A DNA stretch of 64,000 nt from Aristaeella hokkaidonensis. GTDB lineage: Bacteria > Bacillota > Clostridia > Christensenellales > Aristaeellaceae. This document shows, piece by piece, positions 38,240 through 47,640 of the stretch. The position numbers and the translations under genes are program-made. Below the pieces are notes generated by a model, which was given only the letters and a program-made list of their open reading frames with translations, made no database searches and had not been told where the DNA came from. The stretch spans positions 1,426,001-1,490,000 of the forward strand of contig NZ_CP068393.1 in the NCBI RefSeq assembly GCF_018128945.1, in the 5' to 3' direction. How positions within the stretch are numbered: the first letter of the stretch is position 1; every line of letters starts with the position of its first letter.

Positions 38240-39706
38240 TTAATCCTGCTCCTTCTGCATTTCAAGCAGCAGATCGCTGACGATCACCTTTTCGTCAAAC
38301 GGCCGCTTGATTCCCATGATCTCCTGATAGGTCTCATGGCCTTTACCCGCGAGCACGATTACGTCTCCCTCTTCTGCCATACGCAGTGCGTGCCTGATCG
38401 CCTCGCGGCGGTTTTCGATCACTTCATATGGTTTTCCTGTAGGTTTGATTCCCTTTTCTATGGCTGCAAGGATAACCATCGGGTTTTCAGTCCGGGGATT
38501 ATCGGAAGTCAGAATACAGTAATCCGCCAGCCGTCCGCCGATCTCACCCATCATGGGGCGTTTGCCCTTATCCCTGTCGCCGCCGCAGCCAAACAATGCA
38601 ATCACACGGTTCCGCGCAAACTGGCGGACAGTCTTCAGGATATTTTCCAGCGCATCCGGAGAATGGCTGTAGTCCAGGATCACTTTGTAGGGTGTATCTG
38701 TCTGCAGCACTTCAATCCGTCCGGGCACGCGTGTTACCGCTTCCAGGCCCGCCTTGATCTTTTCGGGCGCGATTCCCATAATCAGCGCACAGCTGGTGGC
38801 AGCCAGCGCGTTGTAAACATTGAACATACCGGTCATCCGCATCCGGATGGCAATCTGGTTCATTCCGTGGAGCTGTACGTTGAATTTGGCCCCTTCTTCG
38901 GTAATTTCGATGTCACGGGCGAAAACGTCGGCATCCACGCAGATTCCATACGTGATAAAGGGGCAGCAGATACCGTCCTTCAGCTTTGCAGACGTCTCGT
39001 CATCCGCGTTCATGGCGGCATTCTTAACCATTCCGCTGGTAAAGAACTGCTTCTTGGTTTCAAAATACCGCTCCATGGTATAGAAGTAGTCCAGATGATC
39101 CTGGCTCAGGTTTGTGTAGCAGCCCACCTCAAAAGTCATGCCGTCAAGACGGTTCATATCAATTGCGTGCGCAGATACTTCCATGCACACAACCTTCACA
39201 CCTTCATCCGCCATCATCCGCAGCATCTTCTGCAGCTCAATGGGATCGGGGGTGGTCAGTTTACTGTCCAGATGCTGTTCTTCAACCACAGTGCCGGTGG
39301 ATCCGATAATGCCGCACTTCAGGCCCGCTTTTTCGCAGATACTCTGCAGCAGGTATGTGGTCGTGGTTTTTCCTTTTGTGCCCGTGATGCCGATCATGCG
39401 CATCTGCCGGGACGGATGTCCGTAAAAAGCCTCTGCAATACGAGCCATCGCGGCACGGCCGTTATTTACCAGAACCTGCGGAACATCCATTTCCACAAAA
39501 TGTTCAACAATCAGAGCAACGCAGCCGTTTTCCACCGCTTCCCATGCGTAATCATGAGCGTCAAAGCGTGCGCCGACGATACAGAAAAACAGTCCCGCAT
39601 CCGTCTTGTCCCTGCTGGAAGAGGTCAGTTCCCGTATTTCCGTATTCATATTGCCGCGGGTTTCTTCCACGTAAGGAAGCTCCGTCAGTAATTCCCACAG
39701 TTTCAT
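38240..39706 (-). CDS. murE: UDP-MurNAc-tripeptide synthetase (meso-diaminopimelate-adding)
   Basis: The 488-residue Mur ligase adds the third amino acid to the stem peptide. It has ITGTKGKTTTTYLLQ, KLTTPDPIELQ, MEVSAHAIDMNRLDG, NLSQDHLDYF with the carbamylated-Lys region YFETKKQFF, and DYSHSPDALENIL. The specificity motif near residue 410 reads TSDNPRTENP; DNPR marks meso-diaminopimelate enzymes, so this organism should have A1-gamma type peptidoglycan. It is the first Mur gene of the cluster. An AAAGGTGG ribosome-binding site precedes the ATG. Confidence 0.96.
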   Translation of the reverse strand: MKLWELLTELPYVEETRGNMNTEIRELTSSSRDKTDAGLFFCIVGARFDAHDYAWEAVENGCVALIVEHFVEMDVPQVLVNNGRAAMARIAEAFYGHPSRQMRMIGITGTKGKTTTTYLLQSICEKAGLKCGIIGSTGTVVEEQHLDSKLTTPDPIELQKMLRMMADEGVKVVCMEVSAHAIDMNRLDGMTFEVGCYTNLSQDHLDYFYTMERYFETKKQFFTSGMVKNAAMNADDETSAKLKDGICCPFITYGICVDADVFARDIEITEEGAKFNVQLHGMNQIAIRMRMTGMFNVYNALAATSCALIMGIAPEKIKAGLEAVTRVPGRIEVLQTDTPYKVILDYSHSPDALENILKTVRQFARNRVIALFGCGGDRDKGKRPMMGEIGGRLADYCILTSDNPRTENPMVILAAIEKGIKPTGKPYEVIENRREAIRHALRMAEEGDVIVLAGKGHETYQEIMGIKRPFDEKVIVSDLLLEMQKEQD

Positions 39707-39810
39707 GTTTGTCCACCTTTCATTTCCGGCCGGTTCAGCCTGCTATAAGATTACCACAAAACCGCTTTCTTTTCCACTCGGCGGAAATGCGAAATGGGAG
39801 ACCGACTGAT

Positions 39811-40413
39811 TCAGTCTCCCGCATAAGAAGTCAATCTGATCTGCAGCTCGGCATTCTCTGCCGCCTGGGCTGCTGTGGAAACAGTCATCTGCGCGTTGAC
39901 CGGCGCCGTCAGGCGGATGGTCTTTGCGCCTTTGGATGAAATCAGGTTCAGCTTAACCGCTTCAGAGCATACGCTTGCGCTGTCGCTCCCCCTTTCAATT
40001 TCTCCCCTGATCCATTCATTTTCGGATGCAAGTTCTTCAATAGAAGCATTCAGTTTGTTGACAGTATGTCCGGTAGCTCCGATTGCCGCCATGTCAGCAA
40101 GCAGCAAGGCAATCAGCAGTACTCCCGCAATAATCAGTGCAGTCAGCGCTGCATCCCACCGGATACCTTCAGAAGAAAACACACGTCTTGCAGGTTTCGC
40201 TTCCTCTATCACCGGCTTTCGTCCGCAGACAGCGATACCGCCTGTCCAGTCCTGCGTCTGGTGGAATGACGGGAGGGAGGCAGAACATGTCATTCTGGAC
40301 CGATGTATGTCTGCCTGCTGCTGACGGAAATCCTCTTTACGGAACCGCTTCTCCTGCCAGTTGATCATACCGTCCTGCAGCCTGTTTCTGACCCTGGCAG
40401 TCATTTCAGTCAT
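39811..40413 (-). CDS. Single-pass membrane protein, FtsL-like by position
   Basis: The 200-residue protein has a long basic N-terminus (residues 1-90), one membrane helix (about 91-112, ALTALIIAGVLLIALLLADM), and then a short extracytoplasmic coiled-coil-like segment (VNKLNASIEELASENEWIRGEI). This layout and its place between mraZ and the first mur gene match FtsL, the small division protein that pairs with DivIC and FtsQ. Sequence similarity is not recognisable, as is usual for FtsL. The tail after residue 150 (SSKGAKTIRLTAP) may be a short beta region. GAGGTG supports the start. Confidence 0.65.
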   Translation of the reverse strand: MTEMTARVRNRLQDGMINWQEKRFRKEDFRQQQADIHRSRMTCSASLPSFHQTQDWTGGIAVCGRKPVIEEAKPARRVFSSEGIRWDAALTALIIAGVLLIALLLADMAAIGATGHTVNKLNASIEELASENEWIRGEIERGSDSASVCSEAVKLNLISSKGAKTIRLTAPVNAQMTVSTAAQAAENAELQIRLTSYAGD

Positions 40414-40428
40414 CCATACTCACCTCTT

Positions 40429-40953
40429 TCATTCTTTCTGCGCTTCCAGTCCCGCAATCATTTCCAGAAGCTGCGGCAATTCGTCCTTAAACTTGTTCCA
40501 GGCGTCTCCGCTGGCGGAAACAGCGGCTACGCGTACATGATCATTAGCTCCGGTAATTTCCATATCCCGCTCTTCATGCAGGATTTTCTGCCTGATGTTG
40601 GCCGGCAGGAGAACCCTGCCCTGTGCGTCGCAGGTCTGTTCATCAAAGCTCAGTGCGTAAAACTGTTCAAGGTATCGGTTCAGAGCCGGGTTCAGCTTGC
40701 CCAGCCGTTCATATGTCTCGTTCCTCTCCTCCCACTTTTCCGTCGGGTAAATCGCTACTGATTCAAAGTCGAAAGAAGGGGCAATACAGAATGTGTCTCC
40801 CAGTTTTTCCCGGAACCCCTGGGGAATCACCAGGCGTCCTTTGCTATCCAGGCTGTGGTTGAAAGACCCTATAAACCGTTTAACCCGGTTTTCCTCTTTC
40901 TTTTCAAGGGTTTCAGCGTTTTCTTCGGGATTCATTTTTTTGGTATCATCCAC
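40429..40953 (-). CDS. mraZ: Transcriptional regulator MraZ with acidic N-terminal extension
   Basis: This DNA-binding AbrB-fold protein usually heads the dcw cluster and represses it. Two SpoVT/AbrB-like halves are seen: FIGSFNHSLDSKGRLVIPQGFREKL and ALSFDEQTCDAQGRVLLPANIRQKI (given here as family marks, each with the DxxGR turn). Typical MraZ starts at MFIGEYEH. Here about 27 acidic and charged residues precede it. I chose the GTG at 40953 because GAGGGGG lies eight bases upstream. An ATG 18 bases later would be a shorter option, and the frame also stays open upstream to 41028. The C-terminus has 20-25 extra residues. Confidence 0.87.
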   Translation of the reverse strand: MDDTKKMNPEENAETLEKKEENRVKRFIGSFNHSLDSKGRLVIPQGFREKLGDTFCIAPSFDFESVAIYPTEKWEERNETYERLGKLNPALNRYLEQFYALSFDEQTCDAQGRVLLPANIRQKILHEERDMEITGANDHVRVAAVSASGDAWNKFKDELPQLLEMIAGLEAQKE

Positions 40954-41165
40954 TACGCTTTCCCCCTCTCTACCACTTTTATGTTCGATTTTGGGATTCT
41001 CTTCCCTTTTTCCCCACAAATTTAACACAAGTTTTGATTCTCCGCAACCCCTGCTCAGATTGTTTCAATGTTTTTAATGTGTGTTTTTGTAATCCTTTTG
41101 TAATATTTTTGTAATATTTATAAAGTGATTGTGCCAGTACTTTTTCATTCCAACAATATTTGGTA

Positions 41166-41202
41166 TAAAAAAAGGACCAAGCCCCATTTGGGAGCCCGGT
41201 CC
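41166..41202 (-). terminator. Terminator after the metallophosphoesterase gene
   Basis: On the minus strand GGACCGGGCTCCC and GGGGCTTGGTCC pair around AAAT, and a seven-T tract follows. The stem has G-U or mismatched positions in the middle. Confidence 0.85.
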
Positions 41203-41239
41203 AGGAAAAAATATGTACTAAAAAATTAATATTTTTTTA

Positions 41240-41935
41240 TCAGAGGATTATTTTCGGACAGAATCCGATACTGTCACAGGAAACCAGGTGGTATCTGATT
41301 CCATTGTGCTCACCGTTAAAACCAATCTGTATCCCGGCTCCGTGCAGATGGCCGTATACCACTGTATGCACCCGGTATTCCTCCAGTATTGAAGTAAAAA
41401 GCGTGTCCGTTTCCGCCTCCAGCAGTGGCGGATAATGCATCATAACAATCAGCGGCCTTCCGCCTGCTATATTTTTTGCCGCGTCCAGGGCCAGGCGAAG
41501 CCTCTCTGCTTCGCGCAGGAAGATTTTCTCATTCTGCGCGTCAAGGGGTGCTTCCTTTGTTGGAATCAGCCATCCCCTTGTACCGCAGACCGTTGCTTCT
41601 CCCAGGTCAGCCGCGCTGTGCTGTATCGCGGTAATCGACGAAGGCAGGATGGAACGTACGCGGCTGATGGAATTCCACCAATAGTCATGATTCCCTTTGC
41701 AGATCACTTTACTTCCCGGCAAACTGCCGATTGCTTCCAGATCTGCCCTGGCGTCCTCAAGCTGCATCGCCCAGCTGATATCCCCCGGAATCAGCACTGT
41801 GTCCTCATCTTCAACCAGCTTCTGCCAGTTTTCCTGTATGCGTAAAAAATGCCTGTCCCACTGGGGACCAAACACGTCCATGGGTTTATCGTCTCCCCCG
41901 GGCAGGTGCAGGTCTCCAATGGCAAACAGGCGCAT
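41240..41935 (-). CDS. Calcineurin-like metallophosphoesterase
   Basis: The 231-residue protein carries a full set of metallophosphoesterase ligands: IGDLHLPGG, IPGDISWAMQ, CKGNHDYWW, MMHYPPL and YGHLHGAG. It belongs to the phosphohydrolase group often found in Firmicutes near mraZ or engB; the substrate is unknown. There is no signal peptide. AAAGGAG lies five bases before the ATG. It follows the zinc-ribbon gene on the same strand and ends at a strong terminator. Confidence 0.9.
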   Translation of the reverse strand: MRLFAIGDLHLPGGDDKPMDVFGPQWDRHFLRIQENWQKLVEDEDTVLIPGDISWAMQLEDARADLEAIGSLPGSKVICKGNHDYWWNSISRVRSILPSSITAIQHSAADLGEATVCGTRGWLIPTKEAPLDAQNEKIFLREAERLRLALDAAKNIAGGRPLIVMMHYPPLLEAETDTLFTSILEEYRVHTVVYGHLHGAGIQIGFNGEHNGIRYHLVSCDSIGFCPKIIL

Positions 41936-41971
41936 GCTTACTCCTTTAACTGTGTCACGGACGGGCAGAAA

Positions 41972-42388
41972 TCAGATCTCTTCTTCCTCCGCGTCATCGT
42001 CCGCGTCTCTTTCTTCATCTTCCCGGACGTCCTCCAGGCTCAGTTCCTGGTCAATTTCTCCGAATTCGTCCGTTTCTTCTTCTTCCACGTCGGGAATAAT
42101 TTCATCCATACCGCTGACAGCGTCCATATCACCGATGGTAGAGGTGTCAACGTTTTCTGTTTCCGTTCCGTTATCGGTATCATCAGCGCTGTTGCTCTTG
42201 TTCATCTCCCGCAGACAGAACAGGCACACATCTTTTCCGGGCAGACACGGTTCCTCATTGCAGATGCTGCACAGTTCAATTTCTTCGGAGCGGGACTCCC
42301 CTTTCATCTCCTGCAGGCAAACCTTGCAGTACTTTTCATCCTCCCGGATGTAGTTCAGGTCGCAGCGGGGGCACTTGACCAGATTCAT
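41972..42388 (-). CDS. Zinc-ribbon protein with acidic tail
   Basis: The 138-residue protein has four CxxC pairs in its first 60 residues (CPRC, CKVC, CSIC, CLFC), consistent with two zinc ribbons. A long disordered acidic tail (residues 70-138) has runs such as EEEETDEFGEIDQ and DDDAEEEEI. It is probably a nucleic-acid or protein adaptor; no named family is recognised. GAGGAGG precedes the ATG. A strong promoter lies about 190 bases upstream, giving an unusually long leader. The metallophosphoesterase gene follows 36 bases downstream. Confidence 0.82.
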   Translation of the reverse strand: MNLVKCPRCDLNYIREDEKYCKVCLQEMKGESRSEEIELCSICNEEPCLPGKDVCLFCLREMNKSNSADDTDNGTETENVDTSTIGDMDAVSGMDEIIPDVEEEETDEFGEIDQELSLEDVREDEERDADDDAEEEEI

Positions 42389-42566
42389 ATTGTTTCCTCC
42401 TCAAACGTGGCAATTCTGGTATGAATTCCCACATTGTTGATCGTAGTTCTCACTTTTGATGCATTCTTTTACACCAGCGCATTAAAAACAGAGGAAAAAA
42501 CTGAGTGTTTCTCCACTAAATGGCTTTCTCCTCCACTTTTCTGCCGAAAGCACCTCGTGATCTACG
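42389..42566 (-). promoter_or_regulatory. Long 5' leader of the zinc-ribbon gene
   Basis: About 180 transcribed bases lie between promoter and start codon with no convincing gene. Two T-rich tracts and weak dyads (GTGGAGAAACACTC) occur midway. I could not match any riboswitch class by eye. Confidence 0.35.
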
Positions 42567-42573
42567 GTCATGG

Positions 42574-42602
42574 ATTATACTATGCATATACATCATATGC
42601 AA
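42574..42602 (-). promoter_or_regulatory. Sigma-A promoter of the zinc-ribbon gene
   Basis: On the minus strand TTGCAT, a 17-base spacer and a perfect TATAAT lie between engB and the zinc-ribbon gene. Confidence 0.8.
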
Positions 42603-42637
42603 TAGGAAAAGAATACTTTTGGCAAAAAATAGTAAAC

Positions 42638-43234
42638 TTATGATTCAGCCGGATGAAGAATATCGTCCATCAGCTTCAGCAGATCATCGCGACCCGTGCC
42701 ATCCTCTCCGCTGAAACAGATGATTTCCCAGGGCTGGACGCTCAGCGCCCTGCAGATCGGAGCCAGGTATTTGCTACGTGCACCGCGGCTGATCTTGTCC
42801 GCCTTTGTGGCTATCACTGAGAACGGAATATCCATTTCCCTCAGGAAACGGTTCATCTGTTTATCATCCTCTGTGGGTTCGTGGCGGATATCCACCAGGC
42901 ACAGCACATGAAGCAGTTCATCCGCTTTTTCGAAATAATCCTGCATCATCTGGCCCCAGCGCTGTTTTTCTTTTTTGTCCACTTTTGCAAACCCATAGCC
43001 GGGCAAGTCAACCAGATGGAACTCGTTATTCAGCAGGAACACATTCAGCAGTCTTGTTTTACCCGGCGTGGAGCTGGTGCGTGCCAGCTTGTTCCGCCTG
43101 CACAGCCGGTTGATCAGCGTGCTCTTTCCAACATTACTCTTACCGGCCACAGCAATCTGGGGCAGGCCCTTTCCTGTAAACGGCCCGTAGTCGGCCATGG
43201 AAGTCACAAACTCTGCGCTTTTGATTTCCATCAT
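42638..43234 (-). CDS. engB: Ribosome-biogenesis GTPase EngB (YsxC)
   Basis: The 198-residue TrmE-Era-EngA-like GTPase is needed for 50S assembly. The G motifs are all seen: G1 VAGKSNVGKSTLIN, G2 with the SSTPGKT switch, G3 VDLPGYGFAK and G4 VIATKADKI. The ATG at 43234 was chosen because AAAGGAG stands upstream; an in-frame start at 43276 lies at the lon stop and would add 14 residues. It follows lon directly, a conserved Firmicute order (clpX-lon-engB). Confidence 0.95.
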   Translation of the reverse strand: MMEIKSAEFVTSMADYGPFTGKGLPQIAVAGKSNVGKSTLINRLCRRNKLARTSSTPGKTRLLNVFLLNNEFHLVDLPGYGFAKVDKKEKQRWGQMMQDYFEKADELLHVLCLVDIRHEPTEDDKQMNRFLREMDIPFSVIATKADKISRGARSKYLAPICRALSVQPWEIICFSGEDGTGRDDLLKLMDDILHPAES

Positions 43235-43260
43235 ATAGTTCACGCTCCTTTCCCAGCCGG

Positions 43261-43290
43261 TTAATTCATTATGCATTATGCATTGACAAT
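43261..43290 (-). repeat. Heptanucleotide tandem repeat at the lon 3' end
   Basis: Units of CATTATG (two perfect, flanked by degenerate ones) run across the lon stop codon, so the TAA itself belongs to a repeat unit. Confidence 0.7.
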
Positions 43291-45588
43291 TGCTGTTTTC
43301 AGCACATCCTTCACGTCTGCAGCCTTGATCACCTTAAACTGTTCAAGTACATGTTCCGGAATCTTTTCCAGGTCTTTCTGGTTTTCTTCCGGAATCACCA
43401 GCGTACGGATACCGGCCCTGTACGCAGCCATGGTTTTTTCCTTCAGTCCGCCAATCGGCAGCACCCGGCCGCGCAGCGTCACCTCGCCCGTCATTGCAAC
43501 GTCCTGACGCACGGGTTTACCGGTCAGCGCGCTCACCAGCGCTGTGGTCATCGTCACGCCGGCGGAAGGGCCGTCCTTGGGCACAGCGCCTTCCGGCACA
43601 TGGATGTGAATATCCATGCTCTGGTAAAAATCTTTCTGCAGTCCCAGTTCTTCACTGTGGGCACGGACCCAGGTAAAGGCCGCTTCTGCTGATTCCTTCA
43701 TCACGTCTCCCAGCTGACCTGTCAGCTTCAGGGTGCCCTTGCCGCTCATGGTAGTGCACTCTACTTCCAGCATTTCGCCGCCCACGCTGGTATAGGCCAG
43801 TCCGTTGACCACGCCCACACGAGGCTCTTTCTCCGGTGCTTCCCGCAGATACCGGGGTGCGCCGAGCATTTCCCGCAGGGCCTTCTTTGAAATGGTCATG
43901 GAATGTTTGCCCTGGTCCAGCATCCGTACGGCGGCTTTGCGGCACAGCTTTGCAGCTGTTCTTTCCAGTGTACGCACACCCGCCTCACGGGTATAATCCT
44001 CAATCATCATCTTCAGGATGCTGTCGTCCGCTTTCAGTGCGTTCGGCTTCATCCCATGCTCCCGGATCTGTTTCGGCAGCAGGTGGCGCTTAAGGATCTG
44101 AAGCTTTTCCTCTTCCGTATAGCTGGAAACCTCAATCAGTTCCATCCGGTCCAGCAGCGGCGCAGGGATCGTTTCCATAGTATTGGCCGTAGTGATAAAC
44201 ATCACTTTGCTCAGGTCAAAGGGGAGCTCCATGTAATGATCCCGGAAGGCATTGTTCTGTTCTGAATCCAGCACTTCCAGCATGGCGGAAGCCGGATCAC
44301 CCCGGAAATCGCCGCTCATCTTGTCAATTTCATCAAACAGGAACACAGGATTGCAGGTGCCGGCCTGCTTCATGCCAGCAATAATGCGGCCGGGGATGGA
44401 GCCGATATAGGTGCGGCGATGACCCCGGATTTCCGCTTCATCCCGGACTCCGCCCAGGCTGACCTGGACAAACTTCCGGCCGACAGCCTCAGCGATTGCT
44501 TTGACAATACTGGTCTTACCCACACCGGGAGGACCCACAAAGCAAAGGATCGGTCCCTTCATATCCTTTTTCAGCTGAAGAACCGCCAGGTATTCGATAA
44601 TCCGTTCCTTGACGTCCTCCAGGCCGTAATGATCCCTGTTCAGGATTTCCCTTGCCCGGTTCAGATCCAGATTGTCTTCTGTTTCCTTTCCCCAGGGCAG
44701 ATCCAGGATCCACTCAATATAAGTCTGGCTGACAGAGCTTTCCGGGCTTCCCGGTGCCATGCGTGACAGCCTGTCCAGCTCTTTCTCGCACTTGCTGCGG
44801 GCTTCATCGTTCAGGGGAGTCTCAGCAAGCCGCTTCCGCAGGTCGGCTGTATCGGTTTCATCTCCGTCGCCCAGTTCAGTCTGGATTGCCTTGATCTGCT
44901 CCCGCAGATAATAGTCTTTCTGATTCTTCTCCACCTGTTTCCGGATGCGGGCCTGGATCTGTTTCTCCGTATCAGCCATATCGGTTTCACGCATCAGGAT
45001 CGAACAGACCTTTTCCAGGCGGGCTATCGGATTCAGCTCATCCAGGATATCCTGCCGGTCTTCCCGCTTTGTCAGCACATTTGCTGCCAGAAGGTCTGCA
45101 GCCTCTCCGGCTTTTTCAATGGCATGGATCGATTCCACCGTATCCTGGCTGACACGCTGGGAGGTTCTTGCATATTCCTCAAACAGATCCTGTGCGGTGC
45201 GCAGAAGTGCTTTTGCTTCCGCCGATCGGACAGCCCGGTCTTCGCAGACCTTGATGACCGCTTTCATGCAGGGATCATCGCCGAGCTTTTCCAGAATCAC
45301 GCCCCGGCTTGAGCCTTCCACGAGCACACGGATGTTCTCACCGGGCAGATTCATCACCTGCTTGATTTCCGCAATGGTACCGACCTTGCACAGGTCTTTC
45401 CATGTGGGGTCTTCCGTATCGTCACTTTTCTGGCTGATCAGAAATACCCGCTGTTTTTCCATCATCCCCTGTTCCAGTGCGGCCAGGGATTTTTTTCTGC
45501 CCACGTCAAAATGAAGGACCATGTTCGGAAAGAGCATCAGTCCTCTCAGGGGCAGTACAGGCAATTCGATTGTCTGATTTTTCTTCAT
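43276..45588 (-). CDS. lon: ATP-dependent protease Lon
   Basis: The 770-residue LonA serine protease degrades misfolded and regulatory proteins. It has the LON N-terminal domain ([16 protein letters not shown]) and a coiled linker. The AAA+ module carries Walker [15 protein letters not shown] (about residue 350) and Walker [10 protein letters not shown]. The protease domain has the catalytic Ser in [10 protein letters not shown] and the Lys in [13 protein letters not shown]. Length and layout are standard. AGAGGA precedes the ATG. It is flanked by clpX upstream and engB downstream on the same strand. Confidence 0.97.
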   Translation of the reverse strand: MKKNQTIELPVLPLRGLMLFPNMVLHFDVGRKKSLAALEQGMMEKQRVFLISQKSDDTEDPTWKDLCKVGTIAEIKQVMNLPGENIRVLVEGSSRGVILEKLGDDPCMKAVIKVCEDRAVRSAEAKALLRTAQDLFEEYARTSQRVSQDTVESIHAIEKAGEAADLLAANVLTKREDRQDILDELNPIARLEKVCSILMRETDMADTEKQIQARIRKQVEKNQKDYYLREQIKAIQTELGDGDETDTADLRKRLAETPLNDEARSKCEKELDRLSRMAPGSPESSVSQTYIEWILDLPWGKETEDNLDLNRAREILNRDHYGLEDVKERIIEYLAVLQLKKDMKGPILCFVGPPGVGKTSIVKAIAEAVGRKFVQVSLGGVRDEAEIRGHRRTYIGSIPGRIIAGMKQAGTCNPVFLFDEIDKMSGDFRGDPASAMLEVLDSEQNNAFRDHYMELPFDLSKVMFITTANTMETIPAPLLDRMELIEVSSYTEEEKLQILKRHLLPKQIREHGMKPNALKADDSILKMMIEDYTREAGVRTLERTAAKLCRKAAVRMLDQGKHSMTISKKALREMLGAPRYLREAPEKEPRVGVVNGLAYTSVGGEMLEVECTTMSGKGTLKLTGQLGDVMKESAEAAFTWVRAHSEELGLQKDFYQSMDIHIHVPEGAVPKDGPSAGVTMTTALVSALTGKPVRQDVAMTGEVTLRGRVLPIGGLKEKTMAAYRAGIRTLVIPEENQKDLEKIPEHVLEQFKVIKAADVKDVLKTAIVNA

Positions 45589-45614
45589 GATATCCTCTTG
45601 TCATGAACGGCCCG

Positions 45615-45663
45615 GGGCTTACCGGCTGTTTCGCATACAGTATATACGGAGCCGGTAAAGCCC
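45615..45663 (-). promoter_or_regulatory. Long imperfect hairpin between clpX and lon
   Basis: GGGCTTACCGGCT and AGCCGGTAAAGCCC pair over 13 bases with one bulged A and a 22-base loop. No T tract follows, so it is more likely a structured lon leader or processing site than a terminator. Confidence 0.5.
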
Positions 45664-45681
45664 ATACCGTCAGCTTTTTAT

Positions 45682-46977
45682 TCAGGAGGCGTCCGTTTCG
45701 TCCGTCTTTTTCTCTGCGCGCCTGGCAGTTCTCTTGCCTACGCCGGAGATCAGTGTCGGCTTTCCGCCGTTGATTGCTTCCTTTGTAATAATGCACTCGT
45801 TGACGTCCGGCATTCCCGGAAGTTCAAACATGGTGTCCAGCATCGCGTTCTCAATGATGGCGCGCAGGCCGCGGGCGCCGCATTTGCGGTCAATGGCCTG
45901 TCGGGCAATCTCCCGGATAGCGTCATCTTCAAAGATAAGCCGGATGTTATCCATATCCAGCAGTGTGGAATACTGCTTGCACAGTGCGTTCTTCGGCTCT
46001 GTCAGGATCCGGATCAGTGCGTCCTCATCCAGTGCATCCAGCGTAACCAGAATCGGCAGGCGACCGACGAATTCCGGAATCAGGCCGTATTTGGTCAGGT
46101 CTTCCGGCTGTACGTCCTTCAGTGCGTCTGTCCGGGCAGGATCCCGCTGGCTCTGGATTTCGGCGCCAAAGCCCAGCGTTTTCTTTCCGATACGGTTTTC
46201 AATAATCGGTACCAGTCCGTCAAAAGCACCGCCGCAGATAAACAGGATATTGGTTGTATCAATCCTGATCATTTCCTGATGCGGGTGTTTCCGTCCGCCC
46301 TGGGGCGGCACAGCAGCTTCCGTTCCCTCCAGGATTTTCAGCAGTGCCTGCTGAACCCCCTCGCCGCTGACGTCACGTGTAATGGACATATTCTCGCCTT
46401 TGCGGGCAATTTTGTCTATCTCATCGATGTAGACAATACCGCGCTGTGCCTTCTCAATATCCCAGTCCGCCGCCTGAATCAGGCGAAGCAGGATAGTTTC
46501 CACATCATCGCCCACATAGCCGGCCTCTGTAACGCTGGTAGCGTCGGCGATTGCGAACGGAACTTCCAGGATCCGGGCCAGGGTTTGGGCCAGGTAGGTT
46601 TTTCCGCTGCCCGTGGGGCCCAGAAGCAGGATATTGCTCTTCTGGAGTTCCACATCATCCCGCGTCTGCTTCCGGTTAATCCGCTTGTAGTGGTTGTACA
46701 CTGCCACACTCAGTGCGCGTTTCGCCCGTTCCTGTCCGATCACATACTCGTCCAGGATCTTTTTCATCTCCGCGGGTGAAGGCAGCTTCACCGGTGCGAG
46801 CATATCCCTGGAAGCATCATCAAGCAGGAGATCCTCTTCGCTCAGGATCTCGTTACACAGGGCGATACATTCATCGCATATATAAACGTTCGGACCGGCC
46901 ACCAGCCGTTTTACCATACGCTGTTCCTTACCACAGAAGGAGCAGCGGGGTGTCTGTCTGTTCATATTGTTGGCCAT
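45682..46977 (-). CDS. clpX: ATP-dependent Clp protease ATP-binding subunit ClpX
   Basis: This 431-residue AAA+ unfoldase feeds ClpP. It has an N-terminal zinc-binding domain ([16 protein letters not shown]), Walker [18 protein letters not shown], Walker [13 protein letters not shown], the pore loop region and the ClpP-docking IGF-type loop [12 protein letters not shown]. The C-terminus has about 15 extra charged residues. It lies nine bases after clpP in the tig-clpP-clpX order. No CtsR or CIRCE operator was seen upstream of any gene in this block. Confidence 0.97.
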   Translation of the reverse strand: MANNMNRQTPRCSFCGKEQRMVKRLVAGPNVYICDECIALCNEILSEEDLLLDDASRDMLAPVKLPSPAEMKKILDEYVIGQERAKRALSVAVYNHYKRINRKQTRDDVELQKSNILLLGPTGSGKTYLAQTLARILEVPFAIADATSVTEAGYVGDDVETILLRLIQAADWDIEKAQRGIVYIDEIDKIARKGENMSITRDVSGEGVQQALLKILEGTEAAVPPQGGRKHPHQEMIRIDTTNILFICGGAFDGLVPIIENRIGKKTLGFGAEIQSQRDPARTDALKDVQPEDLTKYGLIPEFVGRLPILVTLDALDEDALIRILTEPKNALCKQYSTLLDMDNIRLIFEDDAIREIARQAIDRKCGARGLRAIIENAMLDTMFELPGMPDVNECIITKEAINGGKPTLISGVGKRTARRAEKKTDETDAS

Positions 46978-46986
46978 GCTTCAACC

Positions 46987-47583
46987 TCACTTTTTCTGCT
47001 TGTCCCGCGGCTGATAGATCTCATCAATAATATGATAATCCAGCGCTTCTTCCGCGCTCATGAAATAGTCGCGTTCAACGTCCGCCTGAACCTTTTTCAG
47101 GGGCTGGCCTGTCATTTCAGCCATCATGGCAGTCATTTTCTTCTTTGTCTTCATCAGCCATTCGGCCCGGATCGCTACGTCTGTAGCCTGGCCCTGGGCG
47201 CCGCCCAGGGGCTGATGGATCATCACTTCGGCATTCGGCAGAGCAAGCCTCTTGCCTTTTTCACCGGCCATCAGCAGGAAGGCGCCCATGCTGGCGGCCA
47301 TGCCGACGCAGACCGTACGCACCTGCGGCCGGATGTACTTCATCGTATCGTAAATTGCCATACCGGCTGTCACAGATCCGCCGGGACTGTTAATGTACAG
47401 GCTGATATCACTGTCCGGATCTTCCATTTCAAGGAACAGCAGCTGCGCAACCACCAGATTGGCGGTATCATCGGTGATCTCTCCGCCGAGAAAGACAATC
47501 CTGTCCTTCAGCAGCCTGGAATAAATATCGTAGGAGCGTTCTCCCCTGTTCGTCTGTTCAATGACCATCGGAATAAGCGGCAT
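46987..47583 (-). CDS. clpP: ATP-dependent Clp protease proteolytic subunit ClpP
   Basis: The 198-residue serine protease forms the tetradecameric chamber. The catalytic Ser is in [12 protein letters not shown], the His in [13 protein letters not shown], and the Asp follows in [31 protein letters not shown] is typical. AAAGGAGG stands before the ATG. It is separated from tig by a perfect 26-base palindrome and is followed closely by clpX. Confidence 0.97.
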   Translation of the reverse strand: MPLIPMVIEQTNRGERSYDIYSRLLKDRIVFLGGEITDDTANLVVAQLLFLEMEDPDSDISLYINSPGGSVTAGMAIYDTMKYIRPQVRTVCVGMAASMGAFLLMAGEKGKRLALPNAEVMIHQPLGGAQGQATDVAIRAEWLMKTKKKMTAMMAEMTGQPLKKVQADVERDYFMSAEEALDYHIIDEIYQPRDKQKK

Positions 47584-47604
47584 ATCGTTCCCTCCTTTGA
47601 CTGA

Positions 47605-47630
47605 AACGGCGGCCCGGCCGGGCCGCCGTT
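47605..47630 (-). terminator. Perfect 26-base palindrome between tig and clpP (possible attenuator)
   Basis: AACGGCGGCCCGG and its exact complement abut with no loop. On the minus strand only a short CGTTTC follows, so it is a weak terminator at best and could let a fraction of tig transcripts continue into clpP-clpX. Confidence 0.5.
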
Positions 47631-47640
47631 AAAGGCATTC

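Noticed and set aside
37916..39691. A 591-codon frame antisense to mraY and murE
   Set aside because: It runs across two well-supported genes and their junction. The composition is Cys/His/Gln-rich with no recognisable domain.
40970..41030. A possible MraZ-box (TGGGG, then GGGAA) upstream of mraZ
   Set aside because: Only one good TGGGN unit is present and the second is out of register by one base, so the triple-repeat operator is not supported.
42434..42714. Small plus-strand frames in the engB to zinc-ribbon gap
   Set aside because: They overlap a consensus minus-strand promoter and the engB 3' end and have no ribosome-binding sites.
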